Positions 26,981-36,947 of a DNA stretch of 64,000 nt are shown here, piece by piece. A model generated the notes under the pieces. That model was not told the origin of the DNA. It did not search any database and worked only from the letters and a program-made list of their open reading frames with translations. Position numbers and translations under genes: made by a program. Origin of the DNA: Malaciobacter molluscorum LMG 25693 (GTDB taxonomy: Bacteria > Campylobacterota > Campylobacteria > Campylobacterales > Arcobacteraceae); the NCBI RefSeq assembly GCF_003544935.1, contig NZ_CP032098.1, positions 1,798,001 to 1,862,000 of the forward strand, read 5' to 3'. Numbering within the stretch: position 1 is the stretch's first letter; every line of letters starts with the position of its first letter.

Positions 26981-27736
26981 CTCTTGACCGATTCTATATA
27001 AAGCAAAATCGTATTTAACTGGATCAGTTTTATCAAACTCTTTTAATTTATTGGTTAGTTGTACTACAGACATAAGATCATATGTTTTTCTATTTAGAAG
27101 TTTAAGTTTTTGAGAAACTTTAAAAGTATGAGTATCTAAAGGAATTAATAAGTCTTTTTTATCTATCTTTTCCCATAATCCTAAATCCAAGTTATCACTT
27201 CTCACCATCCATCGCAAAAACATATTCCATCTTTTGTATGGCGCATTTCCTATATATTTTATAGTTTGTGTTTTGTCTCTTTTTAATCTATTTGATACTA
27301 AAAAAGTAAATCCTTGAGAATTATAATTTGCAACTTTATAAATTATTTCTATTAAAGCATCAATACCTTCTAAAATGTTATTTTCTTTTTTATAAGCATC
27401 AAAAAATATATTATTTAAACTATCGATTTGTTTTAGTCTTCTAAAAGTTTTAAATATCATTTTTATATCAATACTATTTTGAAATCTATAATAATAGTTA
27501 TTAAGTTCTTTATCTATTATTTTTTCATTTTGAGTTAGTAAAGTAAAATCTAAACTATCTAAAAATTTCACAATAAGAGATGCTTTGCCATAACCAAAAA
27601 GTGCACAAAGTAATATTGCATATTCATCTTTATATCTACTTGCAACTAATAGTGGATCTGGTTTATCATATGATAATTCACAATTGTTATTTCTATTGCA
27701 AACTTCACTATCTAAAAGCTTTTTTATATCTTGCAT
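26969..27736 (-). CDS. TIGR02757 family protein
   Basis: A 255-residue soluble protein of the TIGR02757 family, recognised by YKDEYAILLCALFGYGKAS, KRWNMFLRWMVRSDNLDLG and the LIPLDTHTFKVS segment. The overall helical pattern and the Asp in the PLDTH motif recall HhH-GPD DNA glycosylases, but the biochemical role is not established as far as I know. It is a single minus-strand gene that shares a bidirectional hairpin with the XRE gene and is divergent from the nitroreductase. Confidence 0.85.
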   Translation of the reverse strand: MQDIKKLLDSEVCNRNNNCELSYDKPDPLLVASRYKDEYAILLCALFGYGKASLIVKFLDSLDFTLLTQNEKIIDKELNNYYYRFQNSIDIKMIFKTFRRLKQIDSLNNIFFDAYKKENNILEGIDALIEIIYKVANYNSQGFTFLVSNRLKRDKTQTIKYIGNAPYKRWNMFLRWMVRSDNLDLGLWEKIDKKDLLIPLDTHTFKVSQKLKLLNRKTYDLMSVVQLTNKLKEFDKTDPVKYDFALYRIGQEKLM

Positions 27737-27796
27737 TAGCCTACCTAAAGTTTTTGATTTGGTATAATACCAACAATTAAAAAAAAAGAGTGTTAA

Positions 27797-28381
27797 ATGA
27801 ACTATAAAGATTTAAAACAATTAGTAAACAAAAGTAGATGCACAAGAAGATTCAAACAAGATGTTCAAATAAATTCAAAAGATTTAGAGGAACTTATTGA
27901 TGTAGCAAGAGTTACTTCAAGTGCAAAAAATATGCAACCATTAAAATATATATTAGTTACAAATGAAGAAATGGTAAAAGCTTTAGCAACTACTGCAAAA
28001 TGGGCTGCTCACCTTACAAACTGGACACAAACTGAAGATGAAATACCTAGTGCTTTTATCATTATGCTAAATGATAAAAATATTGATGGATTTGCTATGT
28101 TTGATGCTGGTGTTAGTTTTGAGGCTATAAGCTTAGCTGCAAATGCAAAAAATTTAGATATTTGTGCTTTAGCTTCAATTGATAAAGATATATGCAAAGA
28201 TTTATTTGAGATAGAGGATAACTACGAAATACTTATTGGAATAGCTATTGGTATATCAAGTGAAACTATAAAAATAGTCGATGTAGAAGGTGAAAATACT
28301 AACTATTATAGAGATGAACAAGACCAACATTGTGTACCTAAAAGAGCACTACAAGATATAATAATAGGAACTTATAAATGA
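27797..28381 (+). CDS. Nitroreductase-family flavoprotein
   Basis: A 194-residue protein with the nitroreductase fold: RCTRRFKQDVQI near the N-terminus for FMN phosphate contact, VTSSAKNMQPLKYI, and DAGVSFEAISLAANAKNLD in the middle. Members use FMN and NAD(P)H to reduce nitro groups, flavins or quinones; the real substrate is unknown. The last four bases overlap the start of the SDR gene (ATGA), so both are made together. Confidence 0.87.
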   Translation: MNYKDLKQLVNKSRCTRRFKQDVQINSKDLEELIDVARVTSSAKNMQPLKYILVTNEEMVKALATTAKWAAHLTNWTQTEDEIPSAFIIMLNDKNIDGFAMFDAGVSFEAISLAANAKNLDICALASIDKDICKDLFEIEDNYEILIGIAIGISSETIKIVDVEGENTNYYRDEQDQHCVPKRALQDIIIGTYK

Positions 28382-29202
28382 AAAATATCTTGATTACAGG
28401 ATGTTCTTCTGGTATTGGATTTGAAAGTGCAAGAATTTTAAAAGAAGCAGGATATAAAGTCTATGCTACAGCAAGAAAGAAAAAAGATGTAAAAAGACTT
28501 AGAACACTTGGTTTTATCTCTTATAAACTTGATGTAACAAATGCAAAAAACATAAAAAAAGTTATTGACAAAATCATACTAGAAGATATGAAGCTTGATG
28601 CAGTTTTTAATAATGCAGGATATGGACAACCAGGTGCAGTTGAAGATATTTCTACTGATGTGTTAAGACAACAATTTGAAACTAATCTATTTGGTTTACA
28701 TGAGGTTACTATTCAAGCTATGAAAATATTTAGAAAACAAGGTTATGGAAAACTAATACAACACAGTTCAGTTCTTGGAATAATCTCTTTAAAGTTTAGA
28801 GGACCTTATAATGCTAGCAAATATGCAATAGAAGGTTTGTGTGATACATTAAGACAAGAACTAATAGGAAGTAATATTTATCTTAGTGTAATAAACACAG
28901 GTCCAGTTACTTCAAAGTTTAGAGAAAATGCACTTGCTAAATTTAAAGAAAATATAGATATAGAAAATAGCTTTTTTGAATCAACTTATAAAAATGAAGT
29001 AAAAAAAAGATTGGAATCTACAGATGACTCAAAAGCACCATTTAATTTACCACCTAGTTCGGTTGCAAATATTGCACTCGAAATAATGAACTCAAAAAAG
29101 CCAAAACCAAGATATTATGTAACAAAAGCTACTTATATTTTAGGATTTGCAAAAAGAGTTTTGAGTACAAATTTATTAGATAAGTTATTAAATAAAATTT
29201 AA
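28378..29202 (+). CDS. Short-chain dehydrogenase/reductase
   Basis: A 274-residue classical SDR. The NAD(P) site is TGCSSGIGFESA, the structural NNAG motif is at FNNAGYGQPG, and the catalytic set is Ser (HSSVLG), Tyr-x-x-x-Lys (YNASKYA) and Asn upstream. The long C-terminal region resembles SDRs acting on lipids or steroids. The substrate is not evident. It is coupled to the nitroreductase by a four-base overlap and ends in a convergent hairpin. Confidence 0.9.
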   Translation: MKNILITGCSSGIGFESARILKEAGYKVYATARKKKDVKRLRTLGFISYKLDVTNAKNIKKVIDKIILEDMKLDAVFNNAGYGQPGAVEDISTDVLRQQFETNLFGLHEVTIQAMKIFRKQGYGKLIQHSSVLGIISLKFRGPYNASKYAIEGLCDTLRQELIGSNIYLSVINTGPVTSKFRENALAKFKENIDIENSFFESTYKNEVKKRLESTDDSKAPFNLPPSSVANIALEIMNSKKPKPRYYVTKATYILGFAKRVLSTNLLDKLLNKI

Positions 29203-29223
29203 AAGAGAATAAAATTCTCTTTT
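29201..29223. terminator. Convergent hairpin terminator
   Basis: AAAAGAGAAT / ATTCTCTTTT with a 3-base loop, followed by AATTTTTTG, between the SDR and NhaC genes. Confidence 0.75.
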
Positions 29224-30934
29224 AATTTTTTGTTAAAAATGGTTTCCCATAAAATCTAACTGTAATAGCCAAAATAACTATTGCTATTGGAAGTAAAATA
29301 CTTGCAGAATATCCTAGTGCTGCCGGAATATAACCAAATACAATAGAAATAATACCTACAAATAATGCATATGGTAACTGAGTTGAGATATGATCCATAT
29401 GATCACAACTTGATCCCATAGATGAAAGAATAGATGTATCTGAAATTGGTGAACAATGATCACCAAAAATTGCACCTGTTAAAACAGCCCCAATATTTAA
29501 AATAATATAATCATTTAAAGCTGTTGCTTCTAAACCTGTATTTAATCCAATTGCATTTGCTAAAGGTATTGTTAGTGGCATTAAAATTCCCATTGTTCCA
29601 TAAGAAGTACCTGTTGAAAATGAAATAAATGAACCAAAAATAAAAATAACAGATGGAAGAATAAATTGAGGTGTGCTATCAGAAAGTAATGATACTAAAT
29701 AAACAGAAGTACCAAGCTCTTTAATAACAGCAGAAATAGACCAAGCAAGAATTAAAATAACTGCAGTAATAACTAAAGCTTTTACACCATGAACCCAAGT
29801 TTCTAATGCTTCTGATAAATTAAAGATTTTTTGTTGCATACCCATCGCTATTGCTACAATTGAAGCAAATAACGCAGCTTCAAAAAGTACAATAGAAGCA
29901 TCTGCTCCACCAAAACAATCTCTAATTGAAGCAAAAGAATATGGATTTGCTTGCACAGCTTTTAAAGCTTCACCTTCTAATGAATGTAATCCATTAAAAT
30001 AGAAACCTAAAAATGAAACAATAATTAAAACAACGATAGGAATAATTGCATTCCAAATAGAATATTCTACATTTTTTTTAGGAGCCATTGTAGAAGATTC
30101 TTGATTTAAATGTTCTTCTTCTTGTTTTTTATGTTTTGTAACTTTCCCTGTACTAGCTGCTCTTACAGCTGCTTTATGCATAGGTCCAAACTCTCTTAAA
30201 AAATATGCAGTAAAAAATACAAATGCTAACATAAGAATATTATAAAATCTATAAGGAATAGTTTCTACAAATATTGCATATGCATTTATATTTGTTTGAC
30301 CAATCATAGAATAAGCATCTTTGATTAATGAGATTTCATACCCTATCCATGTTGAGATAAGTGCAATACCTGCAATTGGAGCAGCTGTTGCATCAATAAC
30401 AAATGCTAATTTTTCTCTTGCGATTCTTAATTTATCAGTAACTGGTCTCATAATTGGACCAATAATCAAAGAGTTTGCATAGTCATCAAAAAAGATAAAA
30501 AATCCCATTAACCAAGTATATATCTGTGCACTTGCAGGAGATTTTGCTTTTGTTGCAAGTTTTTGTGCTATCGCTCTTGGTCCACCCATTTTTGTAATAA
30601 CGGCAATTAAGCCACCAATAGTTAATACTTGTAGAATAATTCCTGCATTCCATGAATCTGCCATAGAACCAATCATTTTTCTAACCATATCAACAAAACC
30701 ACCTACAAATGCGTTGAATATATTTGTATCAACCACATTTACCATAAAAGTTCCAGTAAAAATCCCAATAAATAATGAGAAGATTACATTTCTAGTTATA
30801 AATGCAAGAATAATAGCAACTGCTGGGGGCAATAAGGTTAAAGCTCCAAATAATTCTGCATTTTGTTTATTATCTGCCATTAGCATTATAGGTAAAATAA
30901 CTAATAGCAACAAACTGCTTTTCAATTTTTTCAA
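29222..30934 (-). CDS. nhaC: NhaC-family Na+/H+ antiporter
   Basis: A 570-residue integral membrane protein with a signal-like first helix and about a dozen further helices. It has the NhaC-type segments GGLIAVITKMGGPRAIA, FFDDYANSLIIGP and FGDHCSPISDTSILSS. Members exchange sodium for protons, sometimes coupled to organic anions such as malate and lactate. A loop of about 30 charged residues (KHKKQEEEHLNQE) separates the two halves. It appears to be a single-gene unit. The family is secure; the exchanged ion pair is inferred. Confidence 0.87.
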   Translation of the reverse strand: MKKLKSSLLLLVILPIMLMADNKQNAELFGALTLLPPAVAIILAFITRNVIFSLFIGIFTGTFMVNVVDTNIFNAFVGGFVDMVRKMIGSMADSWNAGIILQVLTIGGLIAVITKMGGPRAIAQKLATKAKSPASAQIYTWLMGFFIFFDDYANSLIIGPIMRPVTDKLRIAREKLAFVIDATAAPIAGIALISTWIGYEISLIKDAYSMIGQTNINAYAIFVETIPYRFYNILMLAFVFFTAYFLREFGPMHKAAVRAASTGKVTKHKKQEEEHLNQESSTMAPKKNVEYSIWNAIIPIVVLIIVSFLGFYFNGLHSLEGEALKAVQANPYSFASIRDCFGGADASIVLFEAALFASIVAIAMGMQQKIFNLSEALETWVHGVKALVITAVILILAWSISAVIKELGTSVYLVSLLSDSTPQFILPSVIFIFGSFISFSTGTSYGTMGILMPLTIPLANAIGLNTGLEATALNDYIILNIGAVLTGAIFGDHCSPISDTSILSSMGSSCDHMDHISTQLPYALFVGIISIVFGYIPAALGYSASILLPIAIVILAITVRFYGKPFLTKN

Positions 30935-31033
30935 ATTTAAGTCTCCATGTAAAATTTCTAAATTTTAACATAAAAATGATTTGATAATGATTTATAAATT
31001 GCTTGTTCTATAGTATAATAAGCTACTAATTTG

Positions 31034-31831
31034 TTAGTTTATTACTTCTTTAGTATTAGCAATTTTTTGTAAATAATCAGATATTTGAATTAAACAAAAA
31101 GTCACTAAAAATATAAATAGCCCAGGGAAAAAGCTCACCCACCAAGCTATATCTATTACTGCTTTTCCATCACTTAATAATGTTCCCCATGACATATCTG
31201 GAGGGTTTATACCAAGTCCTAAAAAAGATAGTGCTGATTCAGATAAAATTGAACCACCTACTAAAAAAGTAAAAGATATTAAAAAAATTGGTGCTAATAA
31301 TGGTGCAAAATATTTAAAAATAATTTTTGTATTTGAAACATTTGCAAGTTTTTGTATTTTTATAAAAGGTTTATTTGAAATTGCAAAACTTTCACTTCTT
31401 ATAAGTCTTGCCATACTCATCCAACCTGTAATAGAAATCACAATTATTAATATAATAGTTGAAGCTTGAATATAAGAAACTAATGCAAGTAAAAGAAAAA
31501 AAGTAGGAAAAGTTAAAAATAAATCAATTAAAATAACAATAGATTTATCAACTTTTCCTTTAAAATATCCTGCTGTAATTCCAATAAGAAGTCCAATAAA
31601 AGAAGCAATAGTTGCAGACAAAATTCCAATAATCAAAGATGTTTGTCCACCAATTAATACTCTTGCTAAAACATCTCTTCCTAATCTATCTGTTCCAAAT
31701 AAATGAGAAAAAGAAGGTGCAGCAAGTATCTCTTTTGGATTTAAATCAAAGGCAGACACAGTATAAAAAAAAGGCAATATAAATATAACAATAAAAATAA
31801 ATATTAATAAATATATTGCAACTTTAAACAT
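31034..31831 (-). CDS. ABC transporter permease, peptide/nickel (DppC/OppC) type
   Basis: A 265-residue inner-membrane permease with about six helices, the N-terminal segment HLFGTDRLGRDVLARVL and the end motif ESALSFLGLGINPPDMSWG, both diagnostic for the DppC/OppC/NikC group. It begins two bases after the rsmD stop. The matching DppB permease, ATPases and binding protein are not adjacent, so the rest of the transporter must be elsewhere or lost. It imports peptides or nickel complexes; the substrate is not resolvable. Confidence 0.88.
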   Translation of the reverse strand: MFKVAIYLLIFIFIVIFILPFFYTVSAFDLNPKEILAAPSFSHLFGTDRLGRDVLARVLIGGQTSLIIGILSATIASFIGLLIGITAGYFKGKVDKSIVILIDLFLTFPTFFLLLALVSYIQASTIILIIVISITGWMSMARLIRSESFAISNKPFIKIQKLANVSNTKIIFKYFAPLLAPIFLISFTFLVGGSILSESALSFLGLGINPPDMSWGTLLSDGKAVIDIAWWVSFFPGLFIFLVTFCLIQISDYLQKIANTKEVIN

Positions 31832-31833
31832 CT

Positions 31834-32439
31834 TTATTTTTCTTCTTTTATATAATAAGATAAAGAACTTTTCCCAAATTTTTTAGTTTTTTTAAGTTGA
31901 AATTTTCCCAAAGTTTCAGGCATAGATAGACTACTTACATGCTCAAAAGTAATCATATATATATTGTCATTTTCTATTTTTCTTACTATATCAAAAGATT
32001 TCTCATATACATCTTCCATACCATCTCTATAATCAAAAGGAGGATCAATATATACAACTATTTCATCATTTGAATTTTTTAAACTATTTAAGATAGAAGG
32101 TAACTGAATAAAAGTATCTCCATACATTGTTTGACATCTATCTGCATCTATTGATTTACAATTTTTAACTAATATATTATAAGAGTTTCTATCTATTTCT
32201 ACAAAATAGGCTCTTTTAACACCTCTACTTACAGCTTCAAGGCCAATACTTCCACTTCCTGCAAAAGCTTCTACAAATATTTTATCAATTAAATCAAATT
32301 GTAAAACATTAAAAAAAGACTCTTTTAATCTAGATTTTGAACTTCTTGTTACATCTAAAGATGGAAGTTCTAACTTTTTACCTTTATATTTACCTGAAAT
32401 TATATGTGTTGTTAAAACATTGTTATTACTATTTTTCAT
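31834..32439 (-). CDS. rsmD: 16S rRNA (guanine966-N2)-methyltransferase RsmD
   Basis: A 201-residue SAM-dependent methyltransferase that modifies G966 of 16S rRNA. Family segments are ISGKYKGKKLELP, TRSSKSRLKESFFNVL, the SAM-binding AFAGSGSIGLEAVSRG, and the catalytic DPPF at about residue 131. The size is normal. It directly precedes the ABC permease, an order that appears to be an accident of compact packing rather than a functional pairing. Confidence 0.93.
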   Translation of the reverse strand: MKNSNNNVLTTHIISGKYKGKKLELPSLDVTRSSKSRLKESFFNVLQFDLIDKIFVEAFAGSGSIGLEAVSRGVKRAYFVEIDRNSYNILVKNCKSIDADRCQTMYGDTFIQLPSILNSLKNSNDEIVVYIDPPFDYRDGMEDVYEKSFDIVRKIENDNIYMITFEHVSSLSMPETLGKFQLKKTKKFGKSSLSYYIKEEK

Positions 32440-32570
32440 CAGAATTTATTTTCTTTCAATTTTATTTTATTTGAAATTATATTTACAATAATGTTAAATA
32501 TCAGTTAATAATTATTAAAATAGTATTAATCTGAATATATTATAATCATGCTCATATTTTAGGAGAATAA

Positions 32571-33119
32571 ATGAAAAAAGAAAAAAAACTATCGCAAAAG
32601 TTAAGAAATTGGCATAGAGATTTAGGGTATTTTGTAATTGGTATTACTATTATATACTCACTTACAGGAATTATGTTAACTCTTAGAGATTTACATATAT
32701 TTGAAAAAGAGTATGTAACTATTGAAAAAATTGATGCAACAAAAAAAATTGAAAATGAAATTAAAAATAAATTTAAAGAAAAAATTGAAACTTTAAAAGT
32801 CATAGAAAATAGTGATAAATACATTAAATATCAAGCTTCTAAAAAAGAGGGAAAAAAAGTTTTAACTTATTTCAAAGATACAAATGAAGCTAAACTAATA
32901 ACAGTTGATTATCCACCATATATAAAACCTTTTATACAAGCTCATAAATCAAAATCAAAAGATAAATGGTCTTATTTAGCTCTTGCTTATTCTACTATTT
33001 TACTATTTTTAGCTATATCAGCTATTTTTATGGTAAAAGGAAAATATGGTTTTAAAAAAAGAGGTATTTATTTAACTTTAGGCGGGGTTTTATTAGTAGT
33101 TGTATTTTTATATATCTAA
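32571..33119 (+). CDS. PepSY-associated membrane protein
   Basis: A 182-residue protein with an N-terminal helix (WHRDLGYFVIGITIIYSLTG), a central periplasmic PepSY-like region (about 50-125), and two C-terminal hydrophobic helices separated by GKYGFKKRG. His in the LRNWHRDLG motif is typical of PepSY_TM proteins, some of which bind heme or take part in iron/siderophore reduction. No iron gene is adjacent, so the role is open. AGGAGAA precedes the ATG. It converges with rny. Confidence 0.85.
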   Translation: MKKEKKLSQKLRNWHRDLGYFVIGITIIYSLTGIMLTLRDLHIFEKEYVTIEKIDATKKIENEIKNKFKEKIETLKVIENSDKYIKYQASKKEGKKVLTYFKDTNEAKLITVDYPPYIKPFIQAHKSKSKDKWSYLALAYSTILLFLAISAIFMVKGKYGFKKRGIYLTLGGVLLVVVFLYI

Positions 33120-33122
33120 ATA

Positions 33123-33150
33123 TTATGCAAGATAATTCTATCTTGCATAA
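33123..33150. terminator. Convergent hairpin terminator
   Basis: TTATGCAAGATA / TATCTTGCATAA, 12-bp arms and 4-base loop, overlapping the stop of rny. Confidence 0.7.
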
Positions 33151-34703
33151 CTTTCAGCTCTTAACTCTCTGATAACATTAACTTTAATTTCACCAGGATA
33201 TTGAACTTTTTCTTCTATTTCTTGTGCAATTTCATTTGCAAGTAATACAGCCTCATCATCATTAACTAACTCAGCTTTTACAATAACTCTTACTTCTCTA
33301 CCTGCATTAATAGCATATGCATTTATTACACCTGTTTTACTAGTAGAGATATTTTCAACCTCTTCTACTCTTTTTAAGAAGCTTTCAAGAACTTCTCTTC
33401 TAGCACCTGGTCTTGCTGCACTTAAAGCATCAGCTGCACATACAGCTGCACTTTCTACATTTATTGGTTCTTCATGTCCATGATGAGCATAAATAGCATT
33501 AATTACTGTTTCATCCTCATCATACCGTTTACACATTTCTGCACCTAGGTGTACATGTGAACCTGGCATATCATGAGTAAGTGCTTTTCCAATATCATGT
33601 AATAACCCTGCACGTCTTGCTAATATTGGATCTCCATCCATTTGAACAGCTAATAATCCAGCTAAATTTGCAACTTCAAGTGTATGTTTTAACGCATTTT
33701 GTCCATAAGAAGCTCTATATCTTAATCTACCTACAAGTTTTACTAATTCAGGATGCATAGAAGTAATTCCAAGTTCTAAGATAACATCTTCACCCTCTTT
33801 TTGAATACTTTTATCAAATTCATGTTTTACTTTTTTATAAATTTCTTCAATTCTTGCAGGTTGAATTCTTCCATCTTCAAGCAACTCTTCTATTGTTTTT
33901 GTAGCAATAGCACGTCTATAAAGGTTAAAAGAAGAGATAGTTATAGTATTTGGAGTATCATCAATAATAATATCAACACCTAATAACATCTCTAAGGCTT
34001 TAATATTTCTTCCCTCTTTACCAATAATCTTACCTTTTGTTTCTTCATCACTTAAAGGTATATTATTTATCAATCTCTCTGCTGCAAACTCTCCTGCATA
34101 TCTTGTAACTGCTTGAGATAGCATATTATTTACTTCTTCTTTTGCACTTATTTCAGCAGCTTTATATTTCTTTCTAAAAATAGATGCGATTTGAGCTCTA
34201 CTCTCTTCTCTTACATTTTCAAGCATTAATTCTTTTGCTTCATCAAGTGTAAGACCAGAAGCATTTTCTAAAACTTTAATTGCTTTAGTAATTTTTTCTT
34301 CATAAGTTTTTTGTTGTTTTTTCAAACCTTGTTGAATTGTTGTGATTTTTTTATTTTTTTCAATAATTTCATCTTTTTGTTCTTGGATGATTCTTAGTTC
34401 AGTTTCGAGATGTTTATTTAACTCTTTTTCTTTTCTTTCTATTTTGAAAGCCATCTCATCATACTCTTTTTTAGCTGCTTGAAATTCTTTGTCATAATCT
34501 CTTTTTGCTTTAACTTGAGCATCTTTAAGTATTACTTCTGCTTCGTGTTCAATAACTTTAGCTTTAGCTTTTGCTTGTTCTATTAATATATCAAACTTAG
34601 CACTGTAAAATTTCTTAACAATTAAAACACTAATCAAAGCAGTAAGTAATGCCGTAACAATACCCACAACTATTGATTCCATCATTATTATCTCCATATT
34701 CAA
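33138..34703 (-). CDS. rny: Ribonuclease Y
   Basis: A membrane-anchored endoribonuclease that starts mRNA decay. N-terminal helix (about 8-30), long coiled coil to about residue 200, KH domain (GKIIGKEGRNIKALEMLLGV) and HD domain with HDIGKA and the later His-rich HHGHEEP. The longest frame begins at a TTG (34703) and has 521 residues, but ATG 34685, six bases after GGAG, is the more likely start (515 residues, MMESIVVGIV). It follows the 5-formyl-THF cyclo-ligase gene by only a few bases. Confidence 0.95.
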   Translation of the reverse strand: MNMEIIMMESIVVGIVTALLTALISVLIVKKFYSAKFDILIEQAKAKAKVIEHEAEVILKDAQVKAKRDYDKEFQAAKKEYDEMAFKIERKEKELNKHLETELRIIQEQKDEIIEKNKKITTIQQGLKKQQKTYEEKITKAIKVLENASGLTLDEAKELMLENVREESRAQIASIFRKKYKAAEISAKEEVNNMLSQAVTRYAGEFAAERLINNIPLSDEETKGKIIGKEGRNIKALEMLLGVDIIIDDTPNTITISSFNLYRRAIATKTIEELLEDGRIQPARIEEIYKKVKHEFDKSIQKEGEDVILELGITSMHPELVKLVGRLRYRASYGQNALKHTLEVANLAGLLAVQMDGDPILARRAGLLHDIGKALTHDMPGSHVHLGAEMCKRYDEDETVINAIYAHHGHEEPINVESAAVCAADALSAARPGARREVLESFLKRVEEVENISTSKTGVINAYAINAGREVRVIVKAELVNDDEAVLLANEIAQEIEEKVQYPGEIKVNVIRELRAESYAR

Positions 34704-34707
34704 AACC

Positions 34708-35244
34708 TTAATTTGTAATTATATAATCAGCTTGAATATCGTAATCATTAGATAATATTTCGGGCGTTTTACAAAGTTTAAGTTGAGTAAAAACAATACA
34801 AGGTTTATATTCTAACCTATAAAAAAACCTATCATACATTCCCTTTCCAAAACCAATTCTCTTACATAGTCCATCAATACCAACAACTGGTACAATAGCT
34901 ACATCAATTCTTTTCCCTTTAAAATGAGAATTATTTGGTTCTTTAATTCCAAACTTTTTTGTTTTTAAAGGCAAACGATACTTTACTACTTTAAAACTAT
35001 CGTCCACCATATAAGGAACATAAACATCAATTTTTTCTCTTCTAAGCGTGTTTATTAGTGGTTTTACATCCACTTCAATCCCCATAGGAACATATAAAAG
35101 TACAGTTTTTGCTCTATAATTCTTGATAAATGTATATAATTTTTTTACTATTTTTTTATTTTTATAAATCTTTGAAAAACGACTCTCAAATTCTAATCTT
35201 TTAATACACGATTTTCTAAAATCACTTTTGTGACCATTTTCCAT
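34708..35244 (-). CDS. 5-formyltetrahydrofolate cyclo-ligase
   Basis: A 178-residue enzyme that turns 5-formyl-THF into 5,10-methenyl-THF with ATP. Visible family motifs are VLLYVPMGIEVDVKPLI, and the C-terminal VVGIDGLCKRIGFGKGMYDRF with the glycine-rich ATP/folate loop. It is slightly short compared with about 190 residues, but complete. It is the first gene of a pair with rny and is divergent from the TlpA-like lipoprotein gene. Confidence 0.92.
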   Translation of the reverse strand: MENGHKSDFRKSCIKRLEFESRFSKIYKNKKIVKKLYTFIKNYRAKTVLLYVPMGIEVDVKPLINTLRREKIDVYVPYMVDDSFKVVKYRLPLKTKKFGIKEPNNSHFKGKRIDVAIVPVVGIDGLCKRIGFGKGMYDRFFYRLEYKPCIVFTQLKLCKTPEILSNDYDIQADYIITN

Positions 35245-35305
35245 ATTTAAGCCTTACTTAGGTAAAATTCTTACCCAGCAAAATATTTTACCAAAAGGAA
35301 TTAAA

Positions 35306-35866
35306 ATGCAGTTTAAGAAAATATCATTTCTTACAATTTTATCAATAGTTTTACTCACAGGTTGTGGTGATTCTAAAGTGAAAGAAGATGGTAAAGTTAA
35401 AGCTGAAGTAAAAACTCAATTCCAATTAAATAATATAAATGGAACAACAATAAATATAAAAAAAGATGAAGATAAAATTATTGTAAATGAATTTAAAGAT
35501 AAAATAATTTTATTAGACTTTTTTACAACTTGGTGCAAACCTTGTCAAGCAGAGATACCACAATTAAATAACTTGCAATCAAAATATGCAGATAATTTTA
35601 AAATTATATCTATTGCTATGGCAGAAAAAGATGGAACAGCACCTACAACTGAAGCTTTACAAGAATACAAAAATAATTTCAATATTAACTACACAATAAC
35701 AAAGGGAAAAGAAGTAGAAGAATTCTCTAAAAATTTAGGGGAAATAAAAACTATTCCTACTATTATGTTAATTGATACAAAAGGTAACATAAAAGAGACA
35801 TATATAGGTGTTGTACCTGAAGAAATGTTAGAAATTGATATAAAAAAAGCACTTGGGAATAAATAA
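35306..35866 (+). CDS. TlpA-like thioredoxin-fold lipoprotein
   Basis: A 186-residue protein with a lipoprotein signal peptide (SIVLLTGC, lipidated Cys near residue 20) and a thioredoxin fold with the active site TTWCKPCQAE and the cis-Pro in IKTIPTIML. It probably works as a periplasmic thiol reductant, for example for cytochrome c maturation. AAAGGAA precedes the ATG. The last base overlaps the ftsY start (TAATG), coupling the two genes, although the functions are unrelated. Confidence 0.9.
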   Translation: MQFKKISFLTILSIVLLTGCGDSKVKEDGKVKAEVKTQFQLNNINGTTINIKKDEDKIIVNEFKDKIILLDFFTTWCKPCQAEIPQLNNLQSKYADNFKIISIAMAEKDGTAPTTEALQEYKNNFNINYTITKGKEVEEFSKNLGEIKTIPTIMLIDTKGNIKETYIGVVPEEMLEIDIKKALGNK

Positions 35867-36924
35867 TGTTTAGTTTTTTTAAAAAGAAAAAAGAAGAAGA
35901 AAAAGAAGAATTATCTTCAATAAATGAACAACAAGAAGAGAATTCAAACACACAATCAATTGAAAATGAAATAATTGAAGAAAAAAATGAAGTTCAAGAA
36001 AAACCTAAAGAAGATATAGAAGAACAAAAAGAAGAAGAGAATTCACAGAAAAAAGGATTTTTTTCAAAAGCTTTAGAAAAAACTTTTTCAAATATTAAAA
36101 CTATTGTTCCTCACAAAAAAGAGAAAATTAGTTTTGATGATATTGAAGAACTTCTAATAGAAGCGGATATGGAGTATGAAATCATAGAAAAAGCTATGGA
36201 TGGATTACCTGAAATGATTACAAGAAAACAATTAAGACATAGACTTGTAATGCTTTTTGAGCACGCTCCTGATGTTGATTTATCAAACTTACCAAAACCT
36301 TTTGTAAGATTGATTATAGGTGTAAATGGTGCAGGAAAAACAACAACTATTGCCAAATTAGCGACAAGAGAAAAGAAAAATAATAAATCTGTAATATTAG
36401 GTGCAGGTGATACTTTTAGAGCAGCAGCAATAGAACAACTTTCTTCTTGGGCAGAAAAAATTGATGTTCCAATTATCAAAACAAAACAAGGTCATGATCC
36501 AAGTGCAGTTGCATTTGATACAATCTCTTCAGCAGTTGCAAGAGATATTGATAATGTTATTATTGATACAGCAGGACGATTACAAACACAGACAAATTTA
36601 AATAATGAATTAAAAAAGATTGTAAAAGTTTGCTCTAAAGCTATGGAAAATGCACCTCATCAAAAACTATTAATAATAGATGGTACACAAGGTAATAGTG
36701 CTATTGCACAAGCAAAAGCATTTAATGAAATGGTTCAAGTAGATGGAATAATAGTTACTAAACTTGATGGAACAGCAAAAGGTGGAGCACTTTTTTCTAT
36801 TTCTAATCAACTTGAATTACCAATTTTTTATGTTGGGGTAGGAGAAAAACAAGATGATTTAATTGAGTTTAGTCCAGATGATTTTGTTGATAGCTTATTA
36901 GACGAAATATATACTCAAGAATAA
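35866..36924 (+). CDS. ftsY: Signal recognition particle receptor FtsY
   Basis: A 352-residue GTPase that receives SRP-bound ribosomes at the inner membrane. The acidic, Glu-rich N-terminal A domain covers about residues 1-65, followed by the N domain and the G domain with GVNGAGKTTTIAKLA, DTFRAAAIEQL, DTAGRLQT and TKLDGTAKGG. Complete and of usual length. It is coupled to the TlpA-like gene upstream and followed by a three-gene sensory unit 23 bases later. Confidence 0.96.
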   Translation: MFSFFKKKKEEEKEELSSINEQQEENSNTQSIENEIIEEKNEVQEKPKEDIEEQKEEENSQKKGFFSKALEKTFSNIKTIVPHKKEKISFDDIEELLIEADMEYEIIEKAMDGLPEMITRKQLRHRLVMLFEHAPDVDLSNLPKPFVRLIIGVNGAGKTTTIAKLATREKKNNKSVILGAGDTFRAAAIEQLSSWAEKIDVPIIKTKQGHDPSAVAFDTISSAVARDIDNVIIDTAGRLQTQTNLNNELKKIVKVCSKAMENAPHQKLLIIDGTQGNSAIAQAKAFNEMVQVDGIIVTKLDGTAKGGALFSISNQLELPIFYVGVGEKQDDLIEFSPDDFVDSLLDEIYTQE

Positions 36925-36947
36925 TCTTATATAAAAAGAGGTGATTA

